Source of the DNA: Mycosarcoma maydis
Lineage: Eukaryota; Basidiomycota; Ustilaginomycetes; Ustilaginales
Direction of reading: 5' to 3'
Length of the DNA stretch: 64,000 bases
Assembly (NCBI RefSeq): GCF_000328475.2
Contig: NC_026496.1
Coordinates: 124,001-188,000, forward strand
Positions within the stretch are counted from its first letter, which is position 1; each line of letters starts with the position of its first letter. Both the position numbers and the translations under genes were made by a program. The notes under the pieces are model-generated. The model saw nothing but the letters and a program-made list of their open reading frames with translations, did no database searches and was not told the origin of the DNA. This document shows positions 18,124-27,915 of the stretch, piece after piece.

Positions 18124-20523
18124 ATGTCGCCTGGTGCATCATCAAGAGGTGCTGGCACTGGTGCTGGTGCTGGCACACGCACCGCCTACCGTCTGCCAAC
18201 GCTCTCATCCGAAGCTAACAAGAACGTCCTCTCGCTGCTGCGTCTCATCATTATCTTCCTCATCGCAGGCGCTGCCGTATCATCTCGCCTTTTTGCAGTG
18301 GTTCGACATGAGAGCATCATTCACGAGTTCGACCCATGGTTCAACTTTCGCGCTACCAAGGTGTTGACGACAGACGGATTTTACAGGTTTTGGAACTGGT
18401 TCGATGCGACAGCGTGGTATCCGCTTGGACGTGCTGCCGGTGGAACCGCATATCCGGGTCTCATGGTCACCTCTGGTGCTATCTACAACCTGTTCCATTC
18501 GCTCAACATCCCCGTCGACATTCGAAACATCTGCGTGCTTCTCGCTCCTGCATTCTCCGGTCTCACCGCTTGGGCCACCTACATGTTCACCGCAGCCATG
18601 AAGGATGATGCTGCTGGCTTGCTTGCAGCTGCTTTTATTGGTATTGCTCCAGGGTATATCTCGAGATCTGTCGCTGGATCGTACGACAACGAAGCCATCG
18701 CAATTTTCTTGCTCATGATGACCTTCTACCTGTGGATAAAAGCGCTAAAGGACGGCTCGGCGCTGTGGGGTGTAGCTACCGCCCTGTTCTACTTTTATAT
18801 GGTAGCCGCTTGGGGAGGATATGTCTTCATCACCAACATGATTCCTCTGCACGCGCTGGTGCTCATCCTCATGGGGCGATTTAGTTCACGCCTCTACGTT
18901 TCCTATTCGAGCTTTTACGCCTTGGGCACCCTTGCATCCATGCAGGTACCCTTCGTCGGCTTCCAACCCGTTCGAACCAGCGAACATATGGCAGCCCTCG
19001 GTGTCTTTGGTCTACTCCAGCTCGTCGCCTTTGTCGAACTCATCCGCTCGCACGTGCCTAGCAAGCAATTCAAGCTTTTACTTGTGGCGTTCGTCGTGCT
19101 CGTCGCCACTTTGGCATTTGGTGCTCTTGTAGCGCTGACTTATGCTGGATATATCGCGCCTTGGACAGGTCGATTCTACTCGCTTTGGGATACTGCTTAC
19201 GCCAAGAAGCACATCCCCATCATCGCATCCGTGTCCGAACACCAGCCTCCCGCGTGGCCTGCGTTCTTCTTCGACTTGGAGATGCTCATCTTCCTGTTCC
19301 CCGTCGGCGTGTTTTTGCTGTTCAAGGAGCTAAGGGACGAGCACGTTTTTGTTATCATCTACGCCGTCATGGCGAGTTACTTTGCTGGTGTCATGGTTCG
19401 TCTCATGCTGACTTTGACCCCTGTGGTCTGTGTCAGCGCCGCAATCGCAATGAGCACGCTGTTGCAGACATATCTCGATCCCAAGGAACCCACACCTCTC
19501 GTGGAGGGTGATGATGATCCGGAGGACGAGTCGGTGCTCAAACCCACTCGTTCAGCGGCAGCTTCGCGCAAAGGAGCTGACACCGCTACAGCCTCAAGGG
19601 AAGGTACCGTCGGGTCCTCGGATTCAGAGCTTTTCCGCCCTGTTTCACCCGTTTTCCGAGCCTCGTCCTTCACAAGCTCCAAGTTTGGCGTCTTCGGACT
19701 CGACTCTCGCTTCTTCGTCACCATCTACTCTCTGCTGTTGCTGCTCGTCTTTGTGCTGCACTGCACGTTCGTCACTTCCACCGCATACTCTTCCCCCTCG
19801 GTCGTTCTCGCTTCACGCAACGCCGACGGATCACAGCACATCATCGACGATTTCCGCGAAGCCTACTACTGGCTACGCCAAAACACGGCCTCGGACGCCA
19901 AAGTTATGTCGTGGTGGGACTACGGCTACCAGATCTCCGGCATGGCCGACCGACCCACGCTGGTCGACAACAACACTTGGAACAACACGCACATCGCCAC
20001 CGTGGGTAAAGCCATGTGTTCTCCCGAAGATAAATCCTACCCCATCTTACAAAAGCATGACGTCGACTATGTCCTTATCATCTTCGGCGGTCTGCTCGGC
20101 TTTAGCGGGGACGACATCAACAAGTATCTCTGGATGATCAGGATCGCTCAGGGTGTTTGGCCAGACGAAGTGCGTGAGGCCGACTACTTTACACCCCGTG
20201 GTGAGTACAAGATCGACGATGGGGCGAGCAAGACGATGCGCGACAGTCTGTTGTACAAGATGAGCTACTACAGGTTCAACGATCTGTTCGGAGGAAGGCC
20301 GGGGATGGATAGGGTGAGGCAGACGCCGGGACCGAGCAAGAGTCCCGAGTTAGAGTATTTGGACGAAGCGTTTACCAGCGAGAACTGGATCGTGAGGATC
20401 TACGAGGTTAAGAAGCCTGATGCGCTTGGTAGAGACTTGCCGGGCGTGAAAGGGTTTGAGAGCGGCAAGAGGAGGAAGAGGGCGTTTGCGTTACCTGCCG
20501 CAGCAACAACAAAGAACAAGTAA
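18124..20523 (+). CDS. STT3: Oligosaccharyltransferase catalytic subunit STT3
   Basis: The 799-aa, multi-membrane-span enzyme transfers the lipid-linked glycan to Asn in N-x-S/T sequons in the ER. Seen: the first luminal-loop Asp motif HEFDPWFNFR (Asp at about 70), SYDNEAIAIFLL, SVSEHQPPAW (the SVSE sequence of the flexible external loop), and the sequon-binding WWDYGYQ at about 597 followed by NNTWNNTHIA. About 12-13 hydrophobic spans precede the soluble C-terminal domain. A Ser/Glu-rich linker (about 460-525) is inserted before the last span, longer than in yeast Stt3. The tail is Lys/Arg-rich (KRRKRA). The start is the ATG at 18124; an upstream in-frame GTG is not a plausible eukaryotic start. 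It is the last housekeeping gene before the effector array. Confidence 0.96.
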   Translation: MSPGASSRGAGTGAGAGTRTAYRLPTLSSEANKNVLSLLRLIIIFLIAGAAVSSRLFAVVRHESIIHEFDPWFNFRATKVLTTDGFYRFWNWFDATAWYPLGRAAGGTAYPGLMVTSGAIYNLFHSLNIPVDIRNICVLLAPAFSGLTAWATYMFTAAMKDDAAGLLAAAFIGIAPGYISRSVAGSYDNEAIAIFLLMMTFYLWIKALKDGSALWGVATALFYFYMVAAWGGYVFITNMIPLHALVLILMGRFSSRLYVSYSSFYALGTLASMQVPFVGFQPVRTSEHMAALGVFGLLQLVAFVELIRSHVPSKQFKLLLVAFVVLVATLAFGALVALTYAGYIAPWTGRFYSLWDTAYAKKHIPIIASVSEHQPPAWPAFFFDLEMLIFLFPVGVFLLFKELRDEHVFVIIYAVMASYFAGVMVRLMLTLTPVVCVSAAIAMSTLLQTYLDPKEPTPLVEGDDDPEDESVLKPTRSAAASRKGADTATASREGTVGSSDSELFRPVSPVFRASSFTSSKFGVFGLDSRFFVTIYSLLLLLVFVLHCTFVTSTAYSSPSVVLASRNADGSQHIIDDFREAYYWLRQNTASDAKVMSWWDYGYQISGMADRPTLVDNNTWNNTHIATVGKAMCSPEDKSYPILQKHDVDYVLIIFGGLLGFSGDDINKYLWMIRIAQGVWPDEVREADYFTPRGEYKIDDGASKTMRDSLLYKMSYYRFNDLFGGRPGMDRVRQTPGPSKSPELEYLDEAFTSENWIVRIYEVKKPDALGRDLPGVKGFESGKRRKRAFALPAAATTKNK

Positions 20524-21109
20524 GACAAAAGCTGCTCAAACGCATTCGGACAACGCGCGCACTCAAAATTCATGATGCAGAATGGAACGCTGTCTGTTCC
20601 CTTGCTTCTAAATGGCTGCTCTTCCATTTGAGGTCGTTCTGAGAGTCGTGACCCTGCTTCCCGTGTGTAGTTTCCTCTCTCTCACTGTCCAGACGCCTGA
20701 TCCATGCGCAGATTCGAAAAGCAAAAGGCATCATCCACCCTCTGCTTTATCTTTAGCGCTACCCAGGCAAGATCCAAGCATCTCTGACGTTCAACCAATC
20801 TTCTCACGGGACACACCTGGTCCCTCCTCCTCTCTGACAGCAACGGTCTGTTTAGGGACGCCTGTGCTTTTCGCTCCTCGTCTTGTTGGGAGGAAGAGCT
20901 GTCGGTCTCTAATTAGGCTTGAACCTGTTCTGCAATGAGAGAATTAATGGGTTACTTCAAAAGGTGTCGTCTTCGACGATCAGAGCGACATCAGACCGTG
21001 TGTCTCCAGTACCATAGTAGGTGATTCTGTGATTCACAGAAAAATTTGTGCCGCATTTGTGTGGTGAAAATCACAGGATCGTGAATGAAACTTTTTTCTC
21101 ACCTGACAC

Positions 21110-21140
21110 AATCACGAATTATGAATCACGAATCGTGAAT
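21110..21140. repeat. CGTGAAT palindromic repeat cluster
   Basis: Two AATCACGAAT units, the second joined to CGTGAAT, within about 31 bases. This is the same repeat word as elsewhere in the intergenic DNA. Confidence 0.7.
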
Positions 21141-21838
21141 GAGTGCAGTGCCGTGTGCCACGTGTGCCCGAGTCGTGAGTGCCACGGTGGCGTGGCGTGT
21201 TTGATGCACTTCGGGACCCGAAAACGTAGTTGGGCAACAAAACTAGGACGACGCTCAGCGATGAAAGGTCCGAAGCGCATAAGACCGTCTAGCAACAAGA
21301 GCTTTCACCAACTAGCATACCGAGCTCATCGACTTGCATCTCTAAATGCAAGTCTCAACCCACGGTCATTCCGGGCGCAATAGATAGTTCGATTGATCAG
21401 CTCTTGACCTTGACCAGAAAAGTAAGCGGCATTTACGTTGTACTGCGCGCTTCTCCATGAAATCCATGAATCGCACAGATATGTCATGTTGCGGCATTGC
21501 GGCTCCAGACTGCAAAAAAAGTGTCTCGGGTCGAGTTCAATGTCTTTGCATGGTGTGTCATCGAGGCATTGAAGTAGCGTTTCCGCACGTTAGCATGGTT
21601 TGTGGTCACGATTGTGCTAGCTTTGAGTGGGGACTGCATGCTTTGTTGAGGTAACAGGGCACTGGCACAGTGTTTGAGTTCCTACGGTGCATGTTCTATT
21701 GTGTTAGTGGGCGTTAACTTATGATTGGATTGTTTCTTGCCCACCTCTAAAGCTAGCTGGCAATGCTGGCGATGGTGCCGCTGGATGCTCCATCCAGCTG
21801 ATGGGGGAAGAAGGAGCAGATAGCGGGATCGATTACCA

Positions 21839-21844
21839 TATAAT
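21839..21844 (+). promoter_or_regulatory. TATA box of first effector gene
   Basis: TATAAT lies 82 bp before the chosen ATG at 21921. This spacing is like that before other genes of the array. Confidence 0.45.
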
Positions 21845-21920
21845 GCTATAGCTGATGATCGGACTCTTTCGTTCTAGCCCTTTTGCTCCCAGATTTCAGC
21901 TTCGACCAAGGCAGTTCGAG

Positions 21921-22535
21921 ATGTCATTCCTTAGCAAGATTCTCTGGATCACCGTCCTAGTCATGGCGGCTGTACTGCCGACAACGCTCGCCGCTCGCAG
22001 TGCGAGGGTTCTCCCCATCGACCCCGAACCGCAGTCGCCTCCTCCCGAATCACGTGTGAACATGCCTGTCCTTGTCACCAGATGGGATGGACTTACTGAC
22101 GATCCAATGCAACTTTATCTGCGATATCATCTGCGGCATACGTATGGGATGGATGCCGCACACCTCGAACCAGCGCATTATGATCCCGTCACTCTGGAAG
22201 AACTGGAGCAGCAGATCCGCGAAAGTGGAAACCAAAAACGATTTATCCAGCTTGGGCAAACTGCGCCCGGACGCAGTGCCATGCGTGTTGCATTTGCGCT
22301 TCAAAACACCTACCAGGGCCACGGCCAGAAGTACTTTGCGCTTCTGCACGTTGGCATGGAACGTAGGGCTATATCTCCCTACATTTTCTCTCTCGGCTTT
22401 GTCAAGGCTTCCGGCGTATACGGATTCGAAGACGCGATCCCCGTTCCTGCGGATCTGAGGAACGCTCGCGTGGTTACTTTACATGGAGCCCCGCTCACCG
22501 CCAATGAGATGCTACGAGCCGCTTTGTTCCTTTAA
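21921..22535 (+). CDS. Secreted effector candidate 1 (array family)
   Basis: The ATG at 21921 opens a clear signal peptide (MSFLSKILWITVLVMAAVLP, cleavage likely after TTLA at 24); an upstream ATG at 21855 would bury it. The product has 204 aa and no cysteine after cleavage. The mature part has a Pro-rich linker, then a helix around LYLRYHLRHTYGMDAAHLEP, the block KRFIQLGQ, the strand YFALLHVGM and SLGFVKASG, and a C-terminal helix ANEMLRAAL. It is nearest in pattern to the genes at 23006 and 24362. The function is unknown; secretion and a role in the plant interaction are inferred from the array as a whole. Confidence 0.85.
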   Translation: MSFLSKILWITVLVMAAVLPTTLAARSARVLPIDPEPQSPPPESRVNMPVLVTRWDGLTDDPMQLYLRYHLRHTYGMDAAHLEPAHYDPVTLEELEQQIRESGNQKRFIQLGQTAPGRSAMRVAFALQNTYQGHGQKYFALLHVGMERRAISPYIFSLGFVKASGVYGFEDAIPVPADLRNARVVTLHGAPLTANEMLRAALFL

Positions 22536-23005
22536 AGTGTTTACGTCGTCATCTGTGAGCCGGAGTCATTTGTCATCCTTTGTATGCCCACGGGGGAAGC
22601 ATTTCTTGGCAACGGGAAGGTGGCGCAAGTAACATGCCAAGAGCCGTTCTCGACGTGGAAGTCTTCTTTTCAGCATTGATTCTAGACCTTCACGAGTAAA
22701 CAGCCATATTGATCACTCATTTTCGACCTCGTATTTACCCTGTTCAACATTCGAGACTGTTTGGTGTTTCTTCATCCTGAATTCTTCCCACGAAGAGCCA
22801 CCTTTGTCTATCCAGCTTCCTGTCTGTGTTCGCTACCGGAAGAAGCTCCGAGCTGAGTAGCTGAAGGCGGTCTCTGATAGAGTAGGAAAGCGCTATGGCT
22901 GTTCATGTGATGGATGCACTCGAAACATAAAGAGGATCCCCTTTCGTGAGTCCTCAGAAGCTTTTGAGTAAACCATCTGCCCTCTTCTACACGCACAATC
23001 CGGCA
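22536..23005. other. Intergenic within effector array
   Basis: The 3' flank of gene 1 and promoter of gene 2. No coding region and no clear repeat are seen. Confidence 0.45.
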
Positions 23006-23635
23006 ATGAGATCTCCCGCTCTTCTCCTTCTTCTCCTCTTTGCGATCGAAGTGATTGCTACTGGCGGTTCTGGAGAGCCATCTGGTGCTCAAGGTCCTGT
23101 TTCATCCGCCCCAGTGAATGGTGACCCTTATGATGGTGAATATGCGATCGATATGCGACCTTCGAGCCTGCGCGCTCCATTCTCTGCGAGGCTCGAGAAT
23201 CACATTGGAGATGTCTGGCAAGTCCCTAACGTGCATGTGGAGCCAGTCGAGCTACAATCCTTCAGTCCCACCGACTTGCGTGCCAATTTCAACTACGATC
23301 GAAACCTTCGTCGACATCTCTACCTGTATAATACCTACAGCAACTTTCCGGATATGGTGTTTGCTACGCCCATGCATCGAGAGCCTCGTCCGCAAGGTAA
23401 TCATTTATGGGCTTTGTTTAGTGCCCACCAGCCCCCCTTTCAGGGTGACCATCCCTTGATCAGAGTACACGGATTTGTCACAGTCTCCAACGGAGGCGCC
23501 GTCGTGCAGAGACTTTCCGAGCTTCCAGGCCCACAGAATCGCGCTGCTGTGGAGAAGGGACACGTACTCAACATTCAAGAGTTGTTCCAGCAGCTCGGTA
23601 GACTTCGCTGGCCCCATTGGGATCGCAACTGGTAA
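23006..23635 (+). CDS. Secreted effector candidate 2 (array family)
   Basis: The product has 209 aa with a Leu-rich signal peptide (MRSPALLLLLLFAIEVIA, cleavage near 18). A Gly/Ser/Pro linker follows. The conserved layout is clear: LRRHLYLYN, then a strand DMVFATPMH, LWALFSAHQP, IRVHGFVTVSNGG, and the C-terminal helix LNIQELFQQLGRL. There is no cysteine in the mature part. The frame has an upstream non-ATG extension that I rejected, because the ATG at 23006 sits exactly at the signal peptide. It shares the D-M-V-x-A-x-P signature with the next gene, so the two probably arose by local duplication. Molecular function is not known. Confidence 0.85.
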   Translation: MRSPALLLLLLFAIEVIATGGSGEPSGAQGPVSSAPVNGDPYDGEYAIDMRPSSLRAPFSARLENHIGDVWQVPNVHVEPVELQSFSPTDLRANFNYDRNLRRHLYLYNTYSNFPDMVFATPMHREPRPQGNHLWALFSAHQPPFQGDHPLIRVHGFVTVSNGGAVVQRLSELPGPQNRAAVEKGHVLNIQELFQQLGRLRWPHWDRNW

Positions 23636-23956
23636 ATGGCTTCCGACCGCTGTGTGCCATCTTTTTGACGGTCTTGGTCCCATATGTGCGTACCAAAATC
23701 TACAGGTGGGCGCAAAGGTTTGACCCTGCACGTTGGCGAGTAACCCACTCAACGGCTACTCGATGCAATTGCTATCATGCAATTAATGCTGTTCCTATTG
23801 TCTCTTTGTTATACCTCTATCTCGGTATAGCACGACACAAATGAAATGCGATTCAGAAAGTAAGTCCCGCCCTCGCTGCGAAGGAAATCCGCTGATTAAG
23901 TTGATCAAGAGTCTCAAATGAAGTGGGGTGATACGAGTCGCCATACGGTTCGTGTA

Positions 23957-23993
23957 TATTCACGATTCACGATTGTACCACGATTCGTGATTC
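23957..23993. repeat. CGTGAAT palindromic repeat cluster
   Basis: ATATTCACGATTCACGATT followed by CACGATTCGTGATTCG, with arms in both orientations. Another half-unit lies at 24017-24024. Confidence 0.7.
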
Positions 23994-24289
23994 GCAGTGG
24001 CAATTTTGCCAACAAATCGTGAATTGTACTCAGAGACGTGCTGCATTTTTTAAAAATGCAAGGCGAGAATTAGGCACACCACCATCAAGGCCTCAGTGGG
24101 TTGAGAAATCTTGTTTTGATTTGTCGACAGCTCGCGCGATCTGTATGGGACGCCCTAGAATCGTGAAGAATGGGCAAAGCAACAGAGATGCAAAGCCTAT
24201 CAACGAATGAAGGTCGAACAAGTGGTGACCAAGTGACTTCAGGTCTGAAGAAAGTGGGGGTGAAAGATTCTGAGACAGAAGAAAATGGA

Positions 24290-24295
24290 TATAAG
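24290..24295 (+). promoter_or_regulatory. TATA box of effector gene 3
   Basis: TATAAG lies 72 bp before the ATG at 24362. It also argues against the longer open frame that starts at 24170, upstream of this box. Confidence 0.5.
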
Positions 24296-24361
24296 GTATC
24301 GTCTTGGTATGTCAGTCGGACCTCACACCATCTTGAATCAAGAATTTCCCGAAAGCCAGCC

Positions 24362-24916
24362 ATGAAGATCCTTTCTCTCCTCCTCTTCGCCCTTTCGGCC
24401 ACGCTGTCAGTTATCGCCACGAGGTATACTAATGTCTTCAATCTCTACAACAGCGAAACGCCACACGAATCACCGGCAGCCAGACTACCTGATCATCTCA
24501 ACAATGAGTGGTGGCTGCACGTGCAGTCCCAGTCTTACCCTCCCAATGCAATGGACCATGACACTTTGCGCCGCGACCTTAGCTCCGATATCAATCATCG
24601 TCGATTCCTTTACCTTGGTCACACCGCCTGGGGCAGACCGGACATGGTGCTTGCTGTCCCGCTGCAGAATGGGGCGAACGCTGATAGAACCCATACCTGG
24701 GCTATACTGAGCGTTCACAAGTCCGAAAATCCGAAGCGCCCTCCTTACTTTTTTGTGCACAACTATGTCAAAGTTTCCGACGGTCGCGCAACTCTGGCTA
24801 GGCTCGCTCAAGCTTATGGACCCCAAAATGGAGTCTTGGAACACGGACAAGCTCTCACGCTCGAGGAAGTCTTTGACGAACTCAAGATGCTTCAGCCAGC
24901 CGACTGGCCTCATTGA
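24362..24916 (+). CDS. Secreted effector candidate 3 (array family)
   Basis: The product has 184 aa with a strong signal peptide (MKILSLLLFALSATLSVIA, cleavage near 19). The mature part has no cysteine. Family blocks: RRFLYLGH, DMVLAVPLQN, TWAILSVHKS, FFVHNYVKVSDGRA, and the terminal helix LEEVFDELKML ending QPADWPH. The last residues parallel LRWPHWDRNW at the end of gene 2. The start is fixed by the signal peptide and by the TATA box 72 bp upstream. Gene 2 is its closest relative here by pattern. The function is not known. Confidence 0.86.
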   Translation: MKILSLLLFALSATLSVIATRYTNVFNLYNSETPHESPAARLPDHLNNEWWLHVQSQSYPPNAMDHDTLRRDLSSDINHRRFLYLGHTAWGRPDMVLAVPLQNGANADRTHTWAILSVHKSENPKRPPYFFVHNYVKVSDGRATLARLAQAYGPQNGVLEHGQALTLEEVFDELKMLQPADWPH

Positions 24917-24966
24917 TTACCCAAAAATGCCGCTTCCTGGACCTCGATCACGGACGGACTGCAGAG

Positions 24967-24993
24967 TGATTCGTGATTCACGATTCGTGATTT
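24967..24993. repeat. CGTGAAT palindromic repeat cluster
   Basis: GTGATTCGTGATTCACGATT followed by CGTGATT, a 27-bp palindromic run about 50 bp after gene 3. Confidence 0.7.
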
Positions 24994-25121
24994 ACGTGCT
25001 CTCGAGTCTTGAGGCGCGTTGTCCAGAAAAGTGTGGCGTCACATCTCAGACATAATCGCGTGAGCGCTCGGGAAGTTCAGATCGATTCACAATTTCACCC
25101 CGTCACCAAGGGCTTCGCAAC

Positions 25122-25168
25122 CATGAATCGTGAATGCCTCTTTCTTTGCATCATTCACGATTCACGAT
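25122..25168. repeat. Hairpin formed by paired CGTGAAT words
   Basis: ATGAATCGTGAATG and, about 20 bases on, CATTCACGATTCACGAT are reverse complements over about 12 bases, leaving a pyrimidine-rich loop. Confidence 0.65.
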
Positions 25169-26050
25169 CAGGCTCCATGGTCGTAGTACACACTACAGTC
25201 CAGCAACGCTAGCATTTTCCCTCTGTCCATCTTTCTCCATATACGCCCCTCTCCTTCAAAGCCTAAGCCCTTCTGGGCTTGACAGCAAATGTCATCCTTA
25301 ATTCTCCTCAATCATTCTCACTGACTTTGCGCTACTGAGACGTCCTGAGAAGAGACGCTGCACTCCATTGTGGGTTGGGTTTTCTTTATGCTTGCAAGAT
25401 GGCAAAGCGACAAGCTTTGGAGTATTGGGATGAGATGGAAAATTGAGGTTGTAGGTTGTGTGTGAGTTCATGCTGAGGTCGTTATCTTCTCACAGAAGAA
25501 GCAACGATGTATGGATCGAGCAGACCGTCTGTCGGATCCCTTGCCTGAAGACTGTTGAGAGGAAAAAGATGAGGATTGGTAAAGCAGAGCATGGTGAGTT
25601 GTACACATAGGAACTGGATGAATCGAGCTCGACTCTCCGAGACGGTCTCGTTCGTTTGCAACAACTTGCAAAAACGCTTCTCACGGTTTGATGTCATATC
25701 TATGAAGCCTTGGCTCTTTCCGGCCACATTGAGGAGCTTCCCGCCATCCTCCATCATGAAGCTTGCTCTTGCATGCCTGACTTATTTCAGCTCTCGGGAT
25801 TCAATTCTCATTCAGGCCGTTGTTGACGGCGTGGGCTCCTGGTAAAGGTTTCATTATGACCGTACTATCGCCGGCGTCCACTAGCTTGCCGCTCTATGCA
25901 AATGGTCTAAGATCATTAAAAATGGGACGAACTGAAAGCTTCGCTGCTCAGATCAGCTGTATCGGATGCATCACTCAAGTCTTCTGCAAGAACATTTACT
26001 TCTTCTCCCACTACAGCAGCTCCTAACAAAGATCAATCACGGGCAGAACG

Positions 26051-26695
26051 ATGTTGAAAGTTCAACCTCGGCCACTTCTAGTACTAGCCTCCTTCGTCAT
26101 TCTCTTACTTTTGTGCTTATCCTGTCAAGCTGTGAAACCATCAGTCGAGCGAGATTCAAGCAGAGCACTAGCGTTTGACCCTCGCCACGTCAGCTTCACA
26201 CTTTCACTAGACAGGACTCCGGAGCGCGTTGAGCGCCTGCTCACTCAGCTGCGCACGACCTTCAGATTCCATGATGCTGAAGTCGGCCATCTCCCGGCCC
26301 GAACCATGGTCAAAGTGCGTCTGGCAGAGTCGTTCTTTTCTTCGCCGACTAAACCACGCTTCCTGAATTTGGGCTTTATACGTCCGTCAGCGCAGAGCGA
26401 TGTGCGCGGTTTCGCCATCGCTCTACCCATGACTACTCTTCAACCGGTCTATCACCCCAACGTTCGAGGATTTGCCCTCTTCTCTGTCTACCCTGATCGA
26501 GCGAATCCTGTCGGAACCGACGTCAATAGTGTCAAGCCACACATACTGTTTCATGGCTATGTTGACTTGCAGAACATAGGTACATTTCCACCCAGAGTCG
26601 GGCGGCCGCCTAGGTTGGAGCACAGTCCACTTCTGCCCGGAGACCTTGTGTCTCTGGAAGAGATTTATCGAGAGGTCCTACACGGGGACCATTGA
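26051..26695 (+). CDS. Secreted effector candidate 4 (array family)
   Basis: The product has 214 aa. The signal peptide has a basic start and a Leu-rich core (about residues 9-23), with cleavage near SCQA at 27; both of its cysteines are removed with it. The mature chain has ERLLTQLRTTFRFHDAEV as helix, PRFLNLGF, a strand FAIALPM, GFALFSVYP, ILFHGYVDL, and the C-terminal helix LVSLEEIYREVL. These match the order in genes 1-3 and 5. It is somewhat longer because of an insert between the two central strands. No enzyme motif is seen. Function unknown. Confidence 0.85.
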   Translation: MLKVQPRPLLVLASFVILLLLCLSCQAVKPSVERDSSRALAFDPRHVSFTLSLDRTPERVERLLTQLRTTFRFHDAEVGHLPARTMVKVRLAESFFSSPTKPRFLNLGFIRPSAQSDVRGFAIALPMTTLQPVYHPNVRGFALFSVYPDRANPVGTDVNSVKPHILFHGYVDLQNIGTFPPRVGRPPRLEHSPLLPGDLVSLEEIYREVLHGDH

Positions 26696-27333
26696 TGACA
26701 TTGTTGAAGGTTGCGATTTAGAGGCTTGAATTGCTATGAAGAATCTGAAAGGCGATCGAAGCGATGGCTCAATTGCTTGGTCATGCACGATTGTAGCTTG
26801 TCAGAACAAATCCATGCATTACTGTGACAACTGTAGTAGAAGGCACAGTGCAGTTCAAGTTCCTCAGAGTCGGGTTGTTTCAATCATAATTTCCTGAACG
26901 CTTGAACAGACTTGTAATGAAGTTGGGCGTACAAATGGCCGACGAAGCAGCAACCAGCCGCAGATGAGGTTCAAATCAGGTCGAACGACATGCAACAGGT
27001 GGCTGAGAAGAAGCTTCCGATACTCGAGAATGACAGCAAAGACTTTACTGATGGTGCAGTGTACGACCCTCCAGCAATTGCAACTCGATTAGATGATATG
27101 AGTATCAATGTGAAGTCAGCGTCGGCCACTTCTCTCCGCTTCCTGCTCTTATCGGCTTATCTCGATGTAGAAGAACCTCGCCCCTCTTTTCCGATGGCGT
27201 TGCGCTTTGACCGAGATCAAGAGGACCGATGGACTAAGTATGAGACGCAACTATGCCTATTTAAGACAAGGATGACCGAATTGTAGTGGCTCAGAGTAAC
27301 GATGGTAGCGTTACTTCCTTCGCCCAGGGCACG
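26696..27333. other. Intergenic within effector array
   Basis: No repeat cluster is seen. A 98-aa open frame at 26990-27286 has no signal peptide and no family block and is not accepted as a gene. Confidence 0.4.
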
Positions 27334-27915
27334 ATGAACCTTTCCTGTGTGCAGATCGTAGTCTACTGTACAGCCTTTCTACTCTCAATCCGTCAGAGTC
27401 TGGCGGCATCTTCTGTTCACACGACGATCTCCTTCCTGGAACCTTTTCGTCTTACGAGATCATCTGAACATCGTAGCATATACACGATCCGACTTGATCT
27501 GCATCTGTATCAGAGCGTTGGGCTCAGAAACTATCATGTCTCTGAACTGACCTCTATTACTCTCAATTTGCGCGAGCTTGAATACCAGCTACGATACAAT
27601 CGATCTCTACGCCAATTCTTGCATTTGGGTCCGGCCATGGGTGAGCTACCTGGAATCGCCGCTGGCTTTCCGATCGCTGTAGATTGGGGAGAAGAGAGCC
27701 ATTACCTGTTTGCACTGCTTAGCGTGCATCCTCCCAATCGCGATATTCCTTCAATCACGCTACACGGTTTTGCCAAAGTGCGGGCGGTAGATGAGACTCC
27801 CATTGAAGAGATGCTCGCTGGCGTTCCTCGTCAGCCGGATGATCAAGTTGGACCCGGCGACGTACTTAGCATTCGAGGCATCTTTCGACAGGTTCTTGAA
27901 CATCATCCTGTTTAG
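27334..27915 (+). CDS. Secreted effector candidate 5 (array family)
   Basis: The product has 193 aa from the ATG at 27334. The signal peptide ends near QSLA (24). The mature part is cysteine-free. Family blocks are very clear: LRQFLHLGPA, GIAAGFPIAV, YLFALLSVHPP, ITLHGFAKVRAV and the final helix LSIRGIFRQVLEHH. It could serve as the best single query for the whole array because it is compact and has few inserts. In-frame sequence upstream of the ATG opens with a GTG and is not used. No catalytic motif is recognised. Confidence 0.87.
   Translation: MNLSCVQIVVYCTAFLLSIRQSLAASSVHTTISFLEPFRLTRSSEHRSIYTIRLDLHLYQSVGLRNYHVSELTSITLNLRELEYQLRYNRSLRQFLHLGPAMGELPGIAAGFPIAVDWGEESHYLFALLSVHPPNRDIPSITLHGFAKVRAVDETPIEEMLAGVPRQPDDQVGPGDVLSIRGIFRQVLEHHPV

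Larger units (their letters stand above)
20524..21920. other. Gene-free boundary between housekeeping block and effector array
   Basis: These 1.4 kb hold the STT3 3' flank, a palindromic repeat cluster near 21110-21140 and the promoter of the first effector gene. Open frames here are short, lack signal peptides and look accidental. Confidence 0.5.
23636..24361. other. Intergenic within effector array, with palindromic repeats
   Basis: This holds 3' UTR sequence, a repeat cluster at 23957-23993, and the promoter of the next gene with a TATA box at 24290. Confidence 0.5.
24917..26050. other. Intergenic within effector array, 1.1 kb
   Basis: It holds two palindromic repeat clusters (24967-24993 and 25122-25168). 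Open frames in the stretch have no signal peptide and no family block. Nothing else is recognised. Confidence 0.5.

Noticed and set aside
26990..27286. 98-aa open frame just before effector gene 5
   Set aside because: No signal peptide or domain; it runs into the promoter and leader region of the next gene.
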